Below the pieces are notes generated by a model. It was given only the letters and a program-made list of their open reading frames with translations. It did not search any database and was not told the origin of the DNA. A stretch of 64,000 nucleotides of DNA from Symbiodinium sp. CCMP2592 (taxonomy: Eukaryota > Sar > Dinophyceae > Suessiales > Symbiodiniaceae), in NCBI GenBank assembly GCA_905221615.1, contig CAJNDT010005913.1:1612001-1676000 (forward strand), given 5' to 3'. How positions within the stretch are numbered: the stretch's first letter is position 1; the number at the start of each line of letters is the position of its first letter. The position numbers and the translations under genes are program-made. Shown one piece after another: positions 34,967-45,262 of this stretch.

Positions 34967-35524
34967 ATGCGCCAGATCACGCTCATCTCTACCGGTGGAA
35001 CCATCGAGAAAACCTACGATGAGCACGCCGGAACGCTCACAAACCGCTCCTCAATTGTCCAAGAGATGCTCAGGCTGCTCCGGCTCGAAGATACGCAGGT
35101 CAACACGCTCCAGCTGATGCAGAAAGATTCTTTGGATCTCACTGATGCGGATCGGGCTCGGATTCTCGATGCCGTGAGGTTAGTTATTGGTCCAACGACA
35201 GATGATCCCCTCAATGATCCAAATGGCTGCCGCGGGGTCGTAATCCTGCATGGGACGGACACGCTATGTCAGACCGGGGAATGGCTCTATCACTCGCTTG
35301 TGGAGAATGCGACCCCAGAGCACAAGCTAGCGGTGCCAGTAATCCTGACTGGTGCCATGCGGCCCTTTGAAATGAAACGATCCGATGCGCTACAGAACCT
35401 CAACGAGTCCATATTCGCGGCGACGATTCTTGAACCTGGTGTGTATGTCGTCGCACACTCCAAAGCGTTGAGCTTCCCTGGACCAATGAAAGATCGTGAA
35501 CGCGGGACATTCATCAAACGCTGA
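34967..35524 (+). CDS. Single-domain asparaginase-like protein
   Basis: 185 aa from the ATG at 34967; a longer frame to 34928 is possible but adds unrelated residues. The N-terminal asparaginase motif ISTGGTIEKT (candidate nucleophile Thr12) and the second site LHGTDTLCQTG are both present, as are TGAMRPFEMKRSDALQNL and the Lys it carries. Usual type I/II asparaginases are about 330 aa with a second C-terminal domain that completes the active site across the dimer; here it is absent. Such short forms exist in several phyla and may act on other amides. No ribosome site is seen. Confidence 0.7.
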   Translation: MRQITLISTGGTIEKTYDEHAGTLTNRSSIVQEMLRLLRLEDTQVNTLQLMQKDSLDLTDADRARILDAVRLVIGPTTDDPLNDPNGCRGVVILHGTDTLCQTGEWLYHSLVENATPEHKLAVPVILTGAMRPFEMKRSDALQNLNESIFAATILEPGVYVVAHSKALSFPGPMKDRERGTFIKR

Positions 35525-35574
35525 TCGAGACTCCGAAACTGTGCACTGTGTTGTGTGCGAATCTAAATCCGAAC

Positions 35575-36558
35575 TCAACGATAACGTTCTGGATGATTGA
35601 TCGCTCCAAAGCGTGGGTTTGAACCATTGCGTGCAAAGCCCTGAGCGTCTGAGATGTCATAGAGACGATAGTAGTCGGCGCGTCGATTCGCTCGGACATA
35701 AATGTCCCATGATGTGAAACCGGTATCGCCGTAGGACTGAGTGGGATCGTCGTTGGTAAATCCTTCAGGAGGCGCAAAGACACTCACATGCCCGTCCTTG
35801 AAGTATGTGGTTCCCCCGCCATTGTGTCGCGTCGTCCATTGATCCACATTACCCCACTCCCCGTCCGTTGAACCTAGATCGGAGTGGTTGTTGAACCACC
35901 ATGAGCTCTCCTCGATGATGATGGGGAGTCCTTCCATGCGAGCAACCATCCCGTCTTCCATGAGTTGCGCAATCTGCTGGCTGTTGTATTGATCTACATC
36001 AGGAGCCGGTCCTTCGAACATATAGACATCGAATTCAGTCTGGCCTTTCGCTCCCTGAGCAGGTGCATTAAAGGTGTAATCGAAGTTCAGCTCACCATCG
36101 CCGTAGACATTACGAAACCGGATGGTGTCGGGATTTTCAGAGATGCCGTGCGGATCTTTGCGTTTGTTTTTGGGACATTCAACGATCTCGGTTGCATTGT
36201 CAACATAGTCGAGAAGGAGTCCGGCTCCTCTCCTGCGGTTGCCTTGGTGGTTGTATGTATACGCCCAGTTGATGAGGTTGAGGTCTCCGCGATTATTACG
36301 AGGCCCCTTAGTGGTAGTGAACAAACCTGTAGGCATGGAATGTCCGTGGTAGTCCATCCCATACAGAGCGTCCGCGACACCAAGCTGCCGCATATTGGAC
36401 AAACAAACTGTCTGCTGTGCCGACTGCCTTGCTTGCCCTAGAGCAGGCAAAAGAATCCCAATCAGCAACGCAATGATCGCGATAACCACGAGAAGTTCAA
36501 TGAGAGTAAATGCTTTTGTTGATTTGCCGAACAGGCTTAGAGAGCTGTCACGCAACAT
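35575..36558 (-). CDS. Pseudopilin-type secreted protein with N-terminal methylation motif
   Basis: 327 aa. The prepilin cleavage/methylation motif [20 protein letters not shown] is near residue 17-36, followed by [24 protein letters not shown], the signature of a very large planctomycete family. The C-terminal part has the aromatic [19 protein letters not shown], a version of the H-x-DG element. A prepilin peptidase and type II-like system should process it. Convergent with the asparaginase gene. Confidence 0.85.
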   Translation of the reverse strand: MLRDSSLSLFGKSTKAFTLIELLVVIAIIALLIGILLPALGQARQSAQQTVCLSNMRQLGVADALYGMDYHGHSMPTGLFTTTKGPRNNRGDLNLINWAYTYNHQGNRRRGAGLLLDYVDNATEIVECPKNKRKDPHGISENPDTIRFRNVYGDGELNFDYTFNAPAQGAKGQTEFDVYMFEGPAPDVDQYNSQQIAQLMEDGMVARMEGLPIIIEESSWWFNNHSDLGSTDGEWGNVDQWTTRHNGGGTTYFKDGHVSVFAPPEGFTNDDPTQSYGDTGFTSWDIYVRANRRADYYRLYDISDAQGFARNGSNPRFGAINHPERYR

Positions 36559-36622
36559 AGGACCTCAGATCTGAAAGTGACAGCGTACTCGACCCTACCT
36601 TTTTTTGCCATCAAATTACCCT

Positions 36623-37288
36623 TTAATCGCATCCCGCTCCATAGAGCTGAAGATAGTGAGAAACATCCAAGAAGTTGAGCGCGCCGTCATTGTTGAGATC
36701 GGCTATGCATGAATCGTTTGGATCGTCCACCAGTCGAACAGCGATTGTAAAAGCACCAAGCCGCTGCCCCTCTGGGTCTGTAAATCCAGCGGCTAGGTTC
36801 CAAGTGATTGTGGCACCTGTATCCGCTGTCAGCGCGAAGACTGCTGTAGACACACCTGTATCCAGAGCGTAATCCATCGGATCGTCTGGGAGAGACGTCA
36901 TCGATCCGCTGAAAGGACCGACTGGATGTGATATCCCGAACAGCTGCGATCCCGAAGCAAGCACGAGCACACCTGTTGATGAGTTATAAATCATGCTCTC
37001 TGCGAGCGGGACATCGAGGGTCTTTGATTCGAACCTCATCGGCGTGAGCTGAGCACTGAGCGTTGAGTGGACTGATTCGGCGGAGATCGCATCAAAGTAG
37101 ATCACATCCCCTTGCTTGCGTGAAGGTGGAGCGGCGGTGTCAAAGACGAGCTGGAAGTCCACCGGGATCACGCGGTCATTGACTGAATCATCAACGACGC
37201 CCTGGACATGGAACTCCATGAAAGGCTGCGTCGCAGCTGCGGAAACAAACGGCGTCATCAGAACGCTGGCAAGGATAATGGATCTCAT
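36623..37288 (-). CDS. Secreted protein with dockerin-like C-terminal calcium loop
   Basis: 221 aa. Signal peptide about 1-19 (SVLMTPFVSAAA). The body (about 20-190) is beta-rich with no recognised fold. The end reads CIADLNNDGALNFLDVSHYL and finishes LYGAGCD, the single-copy form of the dockerin-like tail seen on the propeller protein at 19438-20775. The loop DLNNDGALNFLD has the acidic positions of an EF-hand type calcium loop. Located between a pseudopilin gene and gcvP. Role unknown. Confidence 0.65.
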   Translation of the reverse strand: MRSIILASVLMTPFVSAAATQPFMEFHVQGVVDDSVNDRVIPVDFQLVFDTAAPPSRKQGDVIYFDAISAESVHSTLSAQLTPMRFESKTLDVPLAESMIYNSSTGVLVLASGSQLFGISHPVGPFSGSMTSLPDDPMDYALDTGVSTAVFALTADTGATITWNLAAGFTDPEGQRLGAFTIAVRLVDDPNDSCIADLNNDGALNFLDVSHYLQLYGAGCD

Positions 37289-37437
37289 TCCCGAATCTCT
37301 CCTGACACGGTGCCAAACACAACAACTCGTGTCTCAAAGACTATCGGCTTAGAGAGATGGCTACAAGACGAATCTTGACCAGTCCCCCCAAAATCAGCGC
37401 CGTCCGAGAACATCCAGACCCAGCATTGCTGTATCAG

Positions 37438-40347
37438 TCAGGATTGAACATCACACACCTCGTCCACACTCGGACACGAGCACACGAGGTTGCGGTCGCC
37501 GTAGGGGTTGTCCACGCGTCCCACAGGTGACCAGAACTTGAATCGTCGCAGATGCTCGGCGGGATACGCCGCGACGTCGCGTGAGTATGGATGCGTCCAC
37601 TCATCCGCTCCGATCGCGGCGATCGAGTGCGGCGCGCCCTTAAGCGGATTGTCGTCCTTGGGCATCTTGCCCTCTTCAATGTCGCGGATCTCGTTGCGGA
37701 TCGTGATGAGCGCATCGCAGAAGCGGTCGAGCTCCGCTTTTGATTCCGACTCCGTCGGCTCGACCATGAGCGTGCCGGGGACGGGCCAACTCATCGTTGG
37801 CGCGTGGAATCCGAAGTCGATCAAGCGTTTCGCGATGTCATCAATCTCAATCCCCGCGGACTTCTTAAACGCTCGGCAGTCCATCACGAACTCGTGCGCC
37901 ACGTGTCCGCGAGCACCGCGGAAGAGGATGTCGTAGTGATCCTTGAGACGCTCGGCCATGTAGTTCGCGTTGAGGATCGCGACCTTGGATGCTTGCGTCA
38001 GTCCACGCTTACCCATCATCGCGATGTAGACCCACGAGATCGGGAGGATGCTCGCGGACCCTTCCGGTGCAGCACTGACCGCGCCGACCGAGCCACCGGT
38101 GCTTGGGTTGCGGACTGGGTGTCCCGGAAGGAAGGGCTTGAGTTTGTCATTGACCCCGATCGGTCCCATGCCTGGTCCACCACCGCCGTGGGGGATGCAG
38201 AAGGTCTTGTGGAGGTTCAGGTGACAGACATCAGCGCCGTAGTCACCTGGTCGGCAGAGACCGACCTGCGCGTTCATGTTCGCGCCGTCGAGGTAGACGA
38301 GCCCGCCCTTGTCGTGGACGACCTGGATCATCTCGCGGATCGAGTCATCGAACACGCCGCAGGTTGATGGGTAGGTGATCATCGCGGCCGCGAGCGTGTC
38401 CTTGTGTTTCTCGGCTTGTGCGACGAGGTCTTCAAACACGATCGTTCCCGATTCATCGACCTTGACCCCGACGACCTTCATCCCCGCGACGACCGCGGAT
38501 GCGGGATTCGTGCCGTGGGCTGAGGTTGGGATCAGACAGACATTGCGCTGCGTGTCGGTTCGGCTCTCGTGGTACGCCTTGATCGCGAGCAATCCCGCGT
38601 ACTCGCCTTGCGATCCCGCGTTGGGCATCAGCGACACGGCTTCAAATCCAGTGATCTCCGCGAGCCATGCTTCGAGCTGCCTGAACAACTCGAAGTATCC
38701 CTCGCACTGGTCTGCCGGCGCGAAGGGATGCATGTGCGCGAACTCGCGCCATGAGACTGGGATCATCTCGCTCGTCGCGTTGAGCTTCATCGTGCACGAT
38801 CCGAGCGGGATCATCGAATGCGCCAGCGACAGCTCACGCGATTGGAGCTCGGAGATATAACGCAGCATCTCGGTTTCTGAGCGGTGTGTGTTGAACACCT
38901 CGTGGGTCATGAACGCGCTGGTGCGCTCGAAGACTTCCGGGATCTCCATCCATGCTTGCTCGCTCAGCGCATCAAAGCTGCACGTACCATCGCAACCGAA
39001 CGACGCGAGCAGGTCCATGACCAGTTGCTCGTCGCCCGTTTCATCCATCGTGATCCCGAGCGTGCCGTCACCGAATTCGCGGAGGTTGATCCGCAGATCG
39101 CGAGTGGCTTTGAGGACCGCGTTCGGATCTCCGTTGACCTTGACGCGGAGCGTATCGAAGACCAAGTCTTCGTCGATCTCGTGTCCGAGCTCGAGCAGTC
39201 CGGCGCGCAGGGTTTGAGTGAGGTGTCGGATGCGCTGTGCGATTGCTTTGAGTCCGTCGGGGCCGTGGTAGACGCCGTACATCGACGCGATCACAGCAAG
39301 GAGCACCTGTGCCGTGCAGATGTTGCTCGTCGCGCGATCGCGCTTGATGTGCTGTTCGCGTGTCTGGACCGCGAGGCGCAGCGCTGGTTTGCCCTGCGAG
39401 TCGATCGAGACACCCACCAATCGGCCGGGCATTTTGCGGACATGCTCCTCGCGCGTCGCCATGTATCCCGCGTGGGGTCCGCCGAATCCCATCGGGACCC
39501 CGAAGCGTTGAGCGGAGCCGACGACGATGTCCGCGCCCTTCTCGCCCCACTCTCCGGGAGGTTTGAGCAGCGTGAGCGCCAGCAGATCCGCGGCTGCGAC
39601 GACCATCATGCCGTTCGCATGCGCTTCGTTGGTGAGCTTCTCGTAGCACTCGACTCGACCATCGGTGGTTGGGTACGAGACGAGCACACCCGCCGCGTCA
39701 GGATTGCTCATGTCGAAGGATTCGACATCCCCCACCACGACCTCCACACCGATCGACTTGGCGCGCGTCTGTACAACAGCGATCGTTTGTGGATGACAGT
39801 CATCCGCGACATAGAACACCTTGCGCTTGTCACGCAGGATCGAGACGCACATCGACATCGCTTCTCCGGCGCTCGTCCCCTCGTCGAGCATCGAGGAGTT
39901 GGCGAGCGGGAGTCCCGTCAGGTCGCAGACCATCGTCTGGAAGTTGAGCAGCGCTTCGAGCCGACCCTGTGCTGTCTCTGGTTGGTACGGCGTGTACTGC
40001 GTGTACCACTGCGGATTCTCGAACACATTGCGGAGGATCACGCCGGGAGTGACGGTCCCGACATACCCCATCCCGATGCACGAGCGGAAGACCTTGTTCT
40101 TGACAGCAATCTCGCGCAGATCACGCAGCAGCACGCGCTCGTTGCGAGCCGCGGGGAGTTCGAGTTCGCGATCCATACGGATCGCGGCGGGAACGACCTG
40201 ATCGATGAACGAGTCCATATCCGCCGCACCCACCGCGGCGAGCATCGACGCGACTTCCGAGTCGTCGGGACCAATATGCCGTCCCACGAACGCACCAAAT
40301 CCAGCCCCCTCTTGATCAGTCTGGGCAACCACATCAGTCATCGTCAT
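37438..40347 (-). CDS. gcvP: Glycine decarboxylase (P protein of the glycine cleavage system)
   Basis: 969 aa from the ATG at 40345-40347, with GGAG six bases before it; the open frame to 40410 was rejected. The length is that of the fused P1+P2 form. N-terminal [17 protein letters not shown], then [15 protein letters not shown], and in the second half the PLP-binding Lys in [25 protein letters not shown]. The enzyme decarboxylates glycine and hands the aminomethyl group to the lipoyl H protein. gcvT and gcvH are not in this window, so the system is encoded in more than one place or further away. Confidence 0.97.
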   Translation of the reverse strand: MTMTDVVAQTDQEGAGFGAFVGRHIGPDDSEVASMLAAVGAADMDSFIDQVVPAAIRMDRELELPAARNERVLLRDLREIAVKNKVFRSCIGMGYVGTVTPGVILRNVFENPQWYTQYTPYQPETAQGRLEALLNFQTMVCDLTGLPLANSSMLDEGTSAGEAMSMCVSILRDKRKVFYVADDCHPQTIAVVQTRAKSIGVEVVVGDVESFDMSNPDAAGVLVSYPTTDGRVECYEKLTNEAHANGMMVVAAADLLALTLLKPPGEWGEKGADIVVGSAQRFGVPMGFGGPHAGYMATREEHVRKMPGRLVGVSIDSQGKPALRLAVQTREQHIKRDRATSNICTAQVLLAVIASMYGVYHGPDGLKAIAQRIRHLTQTLRAGLLELGHEIDEDLVFDTLRVKVNGDPNAVLKATRDLRINLREFGDGTLGITMDETGDEQLVMDLLASFGCDGTCSFDALSEQAWMEIPEVFERTSAFMTHEVFNTHRSETEMLRYISELQSRELSLAHSMIPLGSCTMKLNATSEMIPVSWREFAHMHPFAPADQCEGYFELFRQLEAWLAEITGFEAVSLMPNAGSQGEYAGLLAIKAYHESRTDTQRNVCLIPTSAHGTNPASAVVAGMKVVGVKVDESGTIVFEDLVAQAEKHKDTLAAAMITYPSTCGVFDDSIREMIQVVHDKGGLVYLDGANMNAQVGLCRPGDYGADVCHLNLHKTFCIPHGGGGPGMGPIGVNDKLKPFLPGHPVRNPSTGGSVGAVSAAPEGSASILPISWVYIAMMGKRGLTQASKVAILNANYMAERLKDHYDILFRGARGHVAHEFVMDCRAFKKSAGIEIDDIAKRLIDFGFHAPTMSWPVPGTLMVEPTESESKAELDRFCDALITIRNEIRDIEEGKMPKDDNPLKGAPHSIAAIGADEWTHPYSRDVAAYPAEHLRRFKFWSPVGRVDNPYGDRNLVCSCPSVDEVCDVQS

Positions 40348-40448
40348 TCCACGCTCCAAATAAGCCACTCGATCCGTCTTCGCCCTACCAGCGGGGGAGG
40401 ACGCAATCATAGACCCGCGGCACCGATCTTCCCCTCAAAATCTGCCCA

Positions 40449-40925
40449 GTGGAAGACCGGACTAGCATTGAGCGGAGGTGTGATTTGGACTATTGGCTAA
40501 TCCAGTTGGACGGCGATCCGAATCGAGTCATTCGTCAGCCCTATGACTCTGATGGCTACTACTGCCCAATCTGCGCGAGTTTTGATAGAGAAATTGCACC
40601 CTATGACAAAGATTGGGGACATTCGCACGAAGTCTGTCCGGACTGTAAGTTCCAACCAGGATTCGACGAATGGCAAATGCCTGACTGGAACCTTTCCTTT
40701 GACGACTACCTCATGGCCTATCGCATCAACTGGCTCGATGGTGCCGGATGGAAAACGGAGTACCTCGCGCGTCTCAAGCAAGTCCTTGGGATAGACGAAC
40801 CCAAACTCCGCGAGCGTGAAGACGAACTGCGTGCGGAATGGAAGCGCTGCTGGGATAACCGTGGAGCAAGAAACAATCAGGCTGCAATCAACCGCGCCGA
40901 AATGAACAAGCCCGATTCTGAGTAA
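40449..40925 (+). CDS. Small protein with CPIC/CPDC zinc-binding pair
   Basis: 158 aa, soluble. Residues about 35-75 have YYCPICASF and HEVCPDCKFQPGFDEW, two CPxC knuckles that should hold one zinc, in the style of the Cys-rich CPCC family whose members are often linked to toxin immunity or stress genes by others. The C-terminal half is charged helix (LREREDELRAEWKRCW). It is divergent from gcvP and ends one base before apt on the other strand. Its role is not known. Confidence 0.6.
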   Translation: MEDRTSIERRCDLDYWLIQLDGDPNRVIRQPYDSDGYYCPICASFDREIAPYDKDWGHSHEVCPDCKFQPGFDEWQMPDWNLSFDDYLMAYRINWLDGAGWKTEYLARLKQVLGIDEPKLREREDELRAEWKRCWDNRGARNNQAAINRAEMNKPDSE

Positions 40926-41462
40926 TCAGTACCGAAGCACCGAATGCACATCCCCGAAATCCCCCAGCCGTTTGCTGCCTTCGAGGAACTCCAGCTCGAT
41001 CAGCACGGCGATCCCCTCGATCACGGCTCCGGTTTTCGCCACCAAGCCGCACGCGGCTTCCATCGTGCCGCCCGTTGCGAGCAGGTCGTCGACCATCAGG
41101 ACCTTAGTTCCTGACGCGAGCGCGTCTTGATGGATTTCGAGCGTGTCTGTGCCGTATTCGAGGTCATACTCGGCGCGGTGCACGGCTCGTGGGAGCTTCC
41201 CGGGCTTGCGGACAGGGACGAATCCCGCGGAGAGCGCTTGAGCGATCGCGATCCCGAAGATAAAGCCGCGGGACTCGGCGCCGACGACGAGGTCGATCCC
41301 TTTGCCTCTGTAGGGATTGGCCATGAGTTCCACAGCGAGCGCCAATGCTCCGGCGTCTCCCAGCAGCGGCGTGAAGTCCTTGTAGATCACCCCTGCTTTG
41401 GGGAAGTCTGGGACATCGCGGATTAGGTTCTCAAGCCGAGCGACGGCTTCTTCGTTGTGCAT
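40926..41462 (-). CDS. apt: Adenine phosphoribosyltransferase
   Basis: 178 aa, standard size. Family blocks are FPKAGVIYKDFTPLLGD near the N-terminus, GAESRGFIFGIAIAQ, and the PRPP-binding loop VLMVDDLLATGGTM, with FLEGSKRLGDF near the end. It salvages adenine to AMP in the cytoplasm. Its stop is adjacent to that of the zinc-knuckle gene (convergent, no gap). Together with hpt at 52206-52802 it covers purine base salvage in this window. Confidence 0.96.
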   Translation of the reverse strand: MHNEEAVARLENLIRDVPDFPKAGVIYKDFTPLLGDAGALALAVELMANPYRGKGIDLVVGAESRGFIFGIAIAQALSAGFVPVRKPGKLPRAVHRAEYDLEYGTDTLEIHQDALASGTKVLMVDDLLATGGTMEAACGLVAKTGAVIEGIAVLIELEFLEGSKRLGDFGDVHSVLRY

Positions 41463-41599
41463 CGAGTACTCCTCTGCAGAACCCCATCCTACGCGATCAA
41501 AACCAGAGCCTTGTGCGAATCCGCAAAAGTCAGTACGATATTCCAGACCACATTGTCCGATTGTTCGAGGTTCAGGAATCCGCCGTGCAGCTCCCTCCG

Positions 41600-42217
41600 A
41601 TGCGTCCCAAGTTTGAGTTCACTTTCCCGATCGTTCCTGATCACGCGATCGAGCTGCTTGAGTCCATCATGGACAACAACGACCATCCGATCGAGGGACG
41701 CTCTGCCGGGAATCACCTCATGCTTGTGATCCCGATCAAGGATCGTCACTTCTGGTCGCCTTGGCTCAACCTTGAAGCGCGTCCCTACAAACCCAATCCG
41801 GATTCGGAACTCATCACGCACATCAAGGGACGCTTCTCACCCAATCCATCTGTATGGACCGGATTCATGATGACCTACTCATCGCTCGCTGTGCTCGCGT
41901 TCCTTGCGGTGATTTTCGCACTTTCGCAGATCATGATGGACGATTCACCTTGGGCGTTGCAAGCGTTGATCCCGCTTGCAATCATCGCTGGCGTGATGTA
42001 CTGGTCGTCGCTTGTGGGACAGAAACTCGCGCAGGAGCAGATGCAGTTGCTGTATCGCGTCACACTCGAAACGCTTGCGGATGGATCAGGCATCCAGGTA
42101 CTCAACCATCCCACTGATCCGATTGATTCGCATCAGTCTGAGCACGCAATCCCTGAAATCACGCTCGTGAAGACTGATTCCAAAGCTTTGGAAACCAATC
42201 CCGATCCTGTGCCGTAG
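41600..42217 (+). CDS. Membrane protein with two transmembrane segments, unknown function
   Basis: 205 aa from the ATG at 41600 (MRPKFEFTFPIVPDHAIELL), which agrees with how I recall related planctomycete proteins; the frame is open to a GTG at 41513 without ribosome site, so the start is unsettled. A soluble N-terminal domain (about 1-85) is followed by two membrane segments (about 100-120 and 128-147), then a soluble tail ending in Asp/Pro-rich residues. The YWSSLVGQKLAQEQMQLLYRVTLETL part may pair with a partner. Eight bases before the META lipoprotein gene. Confidence 0.5.
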   Translation: MRPKFEFTFPIVPDHAIELLESIMDNNDHPIEGRSAGNHLMLVIPIKDRHFWSPWLNLEARPYKPNPDSELITHIKGRFSPNPSVWTGFMMTYSSLAVLAFLAVIFALSQIMMDDSPWALQALIPLAIIAGVMYWSSLVGQKLAQEQMQLLYRVTLETLADGSGIQVLNHPTDPIDSHQSEHAIPEITLVKTDSKALETNPDPVP

Positions 42218-42225
42218 ACTTGGAT

Positions 42226-42720
42226 ATGAACAAGTTCATTCCCATCGTCCTGCTTTCGATTACCATGCTCCTGACGCTCGGCTGCGAGACGGCGAAGCGT
42301 GATGAGGAACCGATCCGCGTAGATGCGGAGCCGCACGCGAATCTGGTCAAGCAAGCGAAAGAAGATTGGTCCTGGATCTCAGGGACGACCTGGATCGCGA
42401 CCTCTATCGAGGGACAAGAGCCGCTCAAGGACACTTCGCTCTGGATCCGCTTTGAGGATCACACATGGATGTCAGGGAGCGCCGGATGCAATCGCATCTC
42501 CGCAAGCTACGAGAGACGAGGCATCGACGGGCTCCAGATGTCGCAGATCGCATCCACACGGATGCATTGCGCCCAACCCAAAGGCACGATGCAGCAGGAA
42601 TCACGATTCCTCCACTTGCTCGCAAACATCGACGCGTACCACGCAGAGCCGGACACGCTGAGCTTGTCCACGAACGCGATCACGATGTTGACTTTCAAGC
42701 GTCTTGAGATTGAGAAGTAA
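42226..42720 (+). CDS. META-domain (HslJ-like) lipoprotein
   Basis: 164 aa from the ATG at 42226. Lipobox LLTLGC with Cys20. The META domain spans about 45-164: GTTWIATSIEGQ, the SGSAGCNRISASY core and ASTRMHCAQPKGTMQQESRFL, matching the conserved GCNxxxG and TxxxC pattern. HslJ-type proteins are surface or periplasmic and linked to heat or drug stress in enteric bacteria. Here it follows the two-segment membrane protein by eight bases, so both are probably one unit. Confidence 0.75.
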   Translation: MNKFIPIVLLSITMLLTLGCETAKRDEEPIRVDAEPHANLVKQAKEDWSWISGTTWIATSIEGQEPLKDTSLWIRFEDHTWMSGSAGCNRISASYERRGIDGLQMSQIASTRMHCAQPKGTMQQESRFLHLLANIDAYHAEPDTLSLSTNAITMLTFKRLEIEK

Positions 42721-42764
42721 CGCGCTGTTCATCTGACAGCAATCTTGCAAATTCAAGGATTCTC

Positions 42765-42811
42765 TTGACATGGCTGCATCTGGCCCGCATACTATGCCGT
42801 ACATAGTATGC
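42765..42811 (+). promoter_or_regulatory. padR promoter with overlapping operator
   Basis: A perfect TTGACA (42765-42770), then 17 bases and CATACT (42788-42793) as -10. Over the -10 lies a perfect inverted repeat, GCATACTATG (42787-42796) and CATAGTATGC (42802-42811), five bases apart. The TACTATG/CATAGTA dyad is the kind of site PadR dimers bind, so the protein encoded 30 bp downstream probably represses its own gene. Confidence 0.8.
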
Positions 42812-42841
42812 AGAACATACCTTTTTAGGGAGCTCCCATCA

Positions 42842-43207
42842 ATGAAACTGGAACGCGAACTCATGCGTGGCGCTGGACCAACCGCGGTGCTCAAGCTGCT
42901 CTCGACACAGTCGATGTACGGCTATCAGCTCGTGGAGTCTCTCGCAAAGCAGTCCAACGGCGTGCTGGCGATGGGACAGTCCACGCTGTATCCGATGCTC
43001 TACAACCTCGAAGCGAAGGGGCTCATCGAAGCGGAGTGGCAGGAAGCTCCGAGCGGACGCAAACGCAAGTACTACAACCTGACGGGCAAGGGGAAAAAGA
43101 AGCTCAAAGCCGACCTCGAAGCGTGGAAGAAACTCACCGGCGCGATGAGCAGTCTCGGAGTCCTCCCGGGCTCCGCGGCGAGCATGGACGCAGGGGCGAC
43201 GGCATGA
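42842..43207 (+). CDS. PadR-family transcriptional regulator
   Basis: 121 aa from the ATG at 42842, with AGGGAG nine bases before it; the frame extends to 42770 but that would run through the operator. It begins KLERELMRGAGPTAVLKLLS, and the winged helix (YGYQLVESLAKQS, STLYPMLYNLEAKGLIEAEW, RKRKYYNLTGKGKK) is the PadR core. The C-terminal part is short, so it is a PadR-s2 type member. It overlaps the next gene by ATGA, the usual pairing of PadR with a HAAS-domain membrane protein, and has its operator at 42787-42811. Confidence 0.9.
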   Translation: MKLERELMRGAGPTAVLKLLSTQSMYGYQLVESLAKQSNGVLAMGQSTLYPMLYNLEAKGLIEAEWQEAPSGRKRKYYNLTGKGKKKLKADLEAWKKLTGAMSSLGVLPGSAASMDAGATA

Positions 43208-45240
43208 GTCCTTCACTGAGCAAAGCATGGAACTGGTCAGTGGAGAAGTCGCCGCTGCTGAATATCTCGCGCTGGATCATCCATCGCGGATACCCCAACA
43301 CGCTCGCACGCACCGAGATCGAGGCAGCTCAGCTCCCAAGTGAGCTCGCGGAGCTGATCGACACCACTGTCCGGCGGACCAAGCTCTGGCGCTCCGAGCG
43401 AGCCGAGATCGCGATGGAGCTCATCACCCACACTCAGGATGCGTTGGAATCTGGGAAGTCTCCGGACGAGATCATCAGCAGCTTCGGGAATCCCAAGAAG
43501 GTCGCGAAGCTCCTTCGGAGATCTACCAAACGCAAGCGTCCGCTCTACTGGAGGACGCTCCGAAACATGCGCCGCGCGATCGGTGCGGTGTTTGTGCTGT
43601 TCTTTGTGGTGTATAGCGTGCAGCTTGTCCGCTATCTCACGGGCGAGCCCAACATCAAGACCAACTACGCACAAATCATCAACTCCTACAACGAGGCGTA
43701 CACGGAGGATGAAAAAGCCTGGGAGATCTACAACCAGACAAACATCGCGTGGAATGCGCTCAGCTCCCCGATCCAGGATCAGCAGCGCGAGGAAGTACGC
43801 ATATACAATGACAATCGCGCCAACTTGGAGGATGACGATGCGGAACCGATGAGTACCGGATTCCGCATGATCCCGCGGGTCCCAACGGATCACCCCCAGT
43901 ACGAACAAACGGCACAGCTTGTCCGAGACTTCTCAGACGAACTGAACCAACTCCGCGCCGCGTGCCATCGGCCGATCATTGGGATCAATCTGGGATTCGA
44001 TCTTGAGATCACGCCGCCTGACGGGAACCCACATGACATACGCATGGTTCCTCCGAATTCCAATCCCGATCTCCATCCAACGCTTATAGAACTGCTTCTT
44101 CCGCATCTCGGCGGCATGCGTCGATTCGCGAATCTCATGTACTTCGATATGCTTGTCGCCGCGAGGGAGGGTGATTCTGATCGTGTATACGAGAACCTCT
44201 CGGCGATGCTCGCGATGACGCGGCAGAAATCCTTCGACGGCACCATCATCGCTGATCTCGTGAATATCGCGATCGCGCATCTCACAGAAAACGCGATGAA
44301 GCAAGTACTCAACGAATACCCAGACTCGCTGGCTAGGTCGCACCTTGTCGCATTGTCTCACGAAGTCACGCTTGTGCGTCCCGCTTTGCACATGTCATTT
44401 GAGGGCGAGCGGATGATGTTCAACGATGTCCTTCAGCGTACCTATACCGACGATGGAAACGGGAACGGAAGACTCACCAAGCACGGCTCGCAGATCCTCA
44501 TAGGACTCAATAGCGATCACATTTTACACGAAGAGTTCTCGATCAAACCGGCCCAGCTCATCACTGGACCGATCGCGCTCAGTCTCGTGCCGGATCGCAA
44601 GTCTCAGTACAACACATACCACACGATGATGGACCTCGTCGATGAAATCCAAGAACGAGGTCCGGAATATCTACCAAAGCTGGAAGCCCACGAGCGTCAG
44701 GTCGAGCGAGCGTTCAATAACGGACCCCAAGTCCTTGACAACCTGATCATGGGTCCAGCGGAGTTGCTTATGCCGGCGCTCTCGAGAGCTGTTGATCGTG
44801 TGTTCTGGTCGCATATGACGCATGACGCGACCAAGACCATGCTCGCGATTGAGATCTACGCTCGCGACCACGGCGCGTACCCAGAGACACTGAGTTCACT
44901 CACTCCGAACTATCTCCCCGAACTCCCAGCGGACTCATTCAATCCTGGACACACGATGAAGTACCGCACCACAGAGTCCGGATACATCCTCTACTCGGTT
45001 GGTTCAGACGGCGATGACGACTCAGGCGAGACACAAGACGACAGACGACGATTCCCTGAGTTTGAGGATCGATTCCCTGGGAAGTTTGATGCACAACGAA
45101 ATCTCATCCTCGACGGTACGGGTCGTCCCGTGCATGCTGAGCCAGCTGGTCCCGACGGGGATTGGATTCTCATCGAAATAGACCGAGCACCAATAGAACA
45201 AGAGCCGGACCAAAGCCCGGCTCTTGAGAGTCTCAACTGA
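43204..45240 (+). CDS. HAAS-type membrane protein with large extracellular domain
   Basis: 678 aa from the ATG at 43204 (ATGA overlap with padR). Residues about 20-125 form a HAAS-like helical domain (SERAEIAMELITHTQDALESGKSPDEIISSFGNPKK), the partner domain of PadR regulators. One membrane segment (about 120-142) follows, then a long extracytoplasmic region of about 520 residues. The last 100 residues (AIEIYARDHGAYPETLSSLTPNYLPELPADSF and YILYSVGSDGDDDSG) match the C-terminal pattern of pseudopilin-like planctomycete proteins. Probably the target or sensor controlled by PadR. No enzyme motif seen. Confidence 0.75.
   Translation: MSPSLSKAWNWSVEKSPLLNISRWIIHRGYPNTLARTEIEAAQLPSELAELIDTTVRRTKLWRSERAEIAMELITHTQDALESGKSPDEIISSFGNPKKVAKLLRRSTKRKRPLYWRTLRNMRRAIGAVFVLFFVVYSVQLVRYLTGEPNIKTNYAQIINSYNEAYTEDEKAWEIYNQTNIAWNALSSPIQDQQREEVRIYNDNRANLEDDDAEPMSTGFRMIPRVPTDHPQYEQTAQLVRDFSDELNQLRAACHRPIIGINLGFDLEITPPDGNPHDIRMVPPNSNPDLHPTLIELLLPHLGGMRRFANLMYFDMLVAAREGDSDRVYENLSAMLAMTRQKSFDGTIIADLVNIAIAHLTENAMKQVLNEYPDSLARSHLVALSHEVTLVRPALHMSFEGERMMFNDVLQRTYTDDGNGNGRLTKHGSQILIGLNSDHILHEEFSIKPAQLITGPIALSLVPDRKSQYNTYHTMMDLVDEIQERGPEYLPKLEAHERQVERAFNNGPQVLDNLIMGPAELLMPALSRAVDRVFWSHMTHDATKTMLAIEIYARDHGAYPETLSSLTPNYLPELPADSFNPGHTMKYRTTESGYILYSVGSDGDDDSGETQDDRRRFPEFEDRFPGKFDAQRNLILDGTGRPVHAEPAGPDGDWILIEIDRAPIEQEPDQSPALESLN
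45200..45225. terminator. Possible bidirectional terminator hairpin between convergent genes
   Basis: AAGAGCCGG and CCGGCTCTT form a nine-base perfect stem with an eight-base loop. It sits inside the last codons of the HAAS gene, and neither side has a real T-run, so termination is only a possibility. Confidence 0.3.
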
Positions 45241-45262
45241 TTTCATTCCATATCTGGATTGA

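Noticed and set aside
38884-40500. 538-codon open frame on the plus strand opposite gcvP
   Set aside because: It is the shadow of gcvP on the other strand: Arg/Asp/His-rich, no known motif, and it would have to coexist with a 969-aa enzyme with full family motifs.
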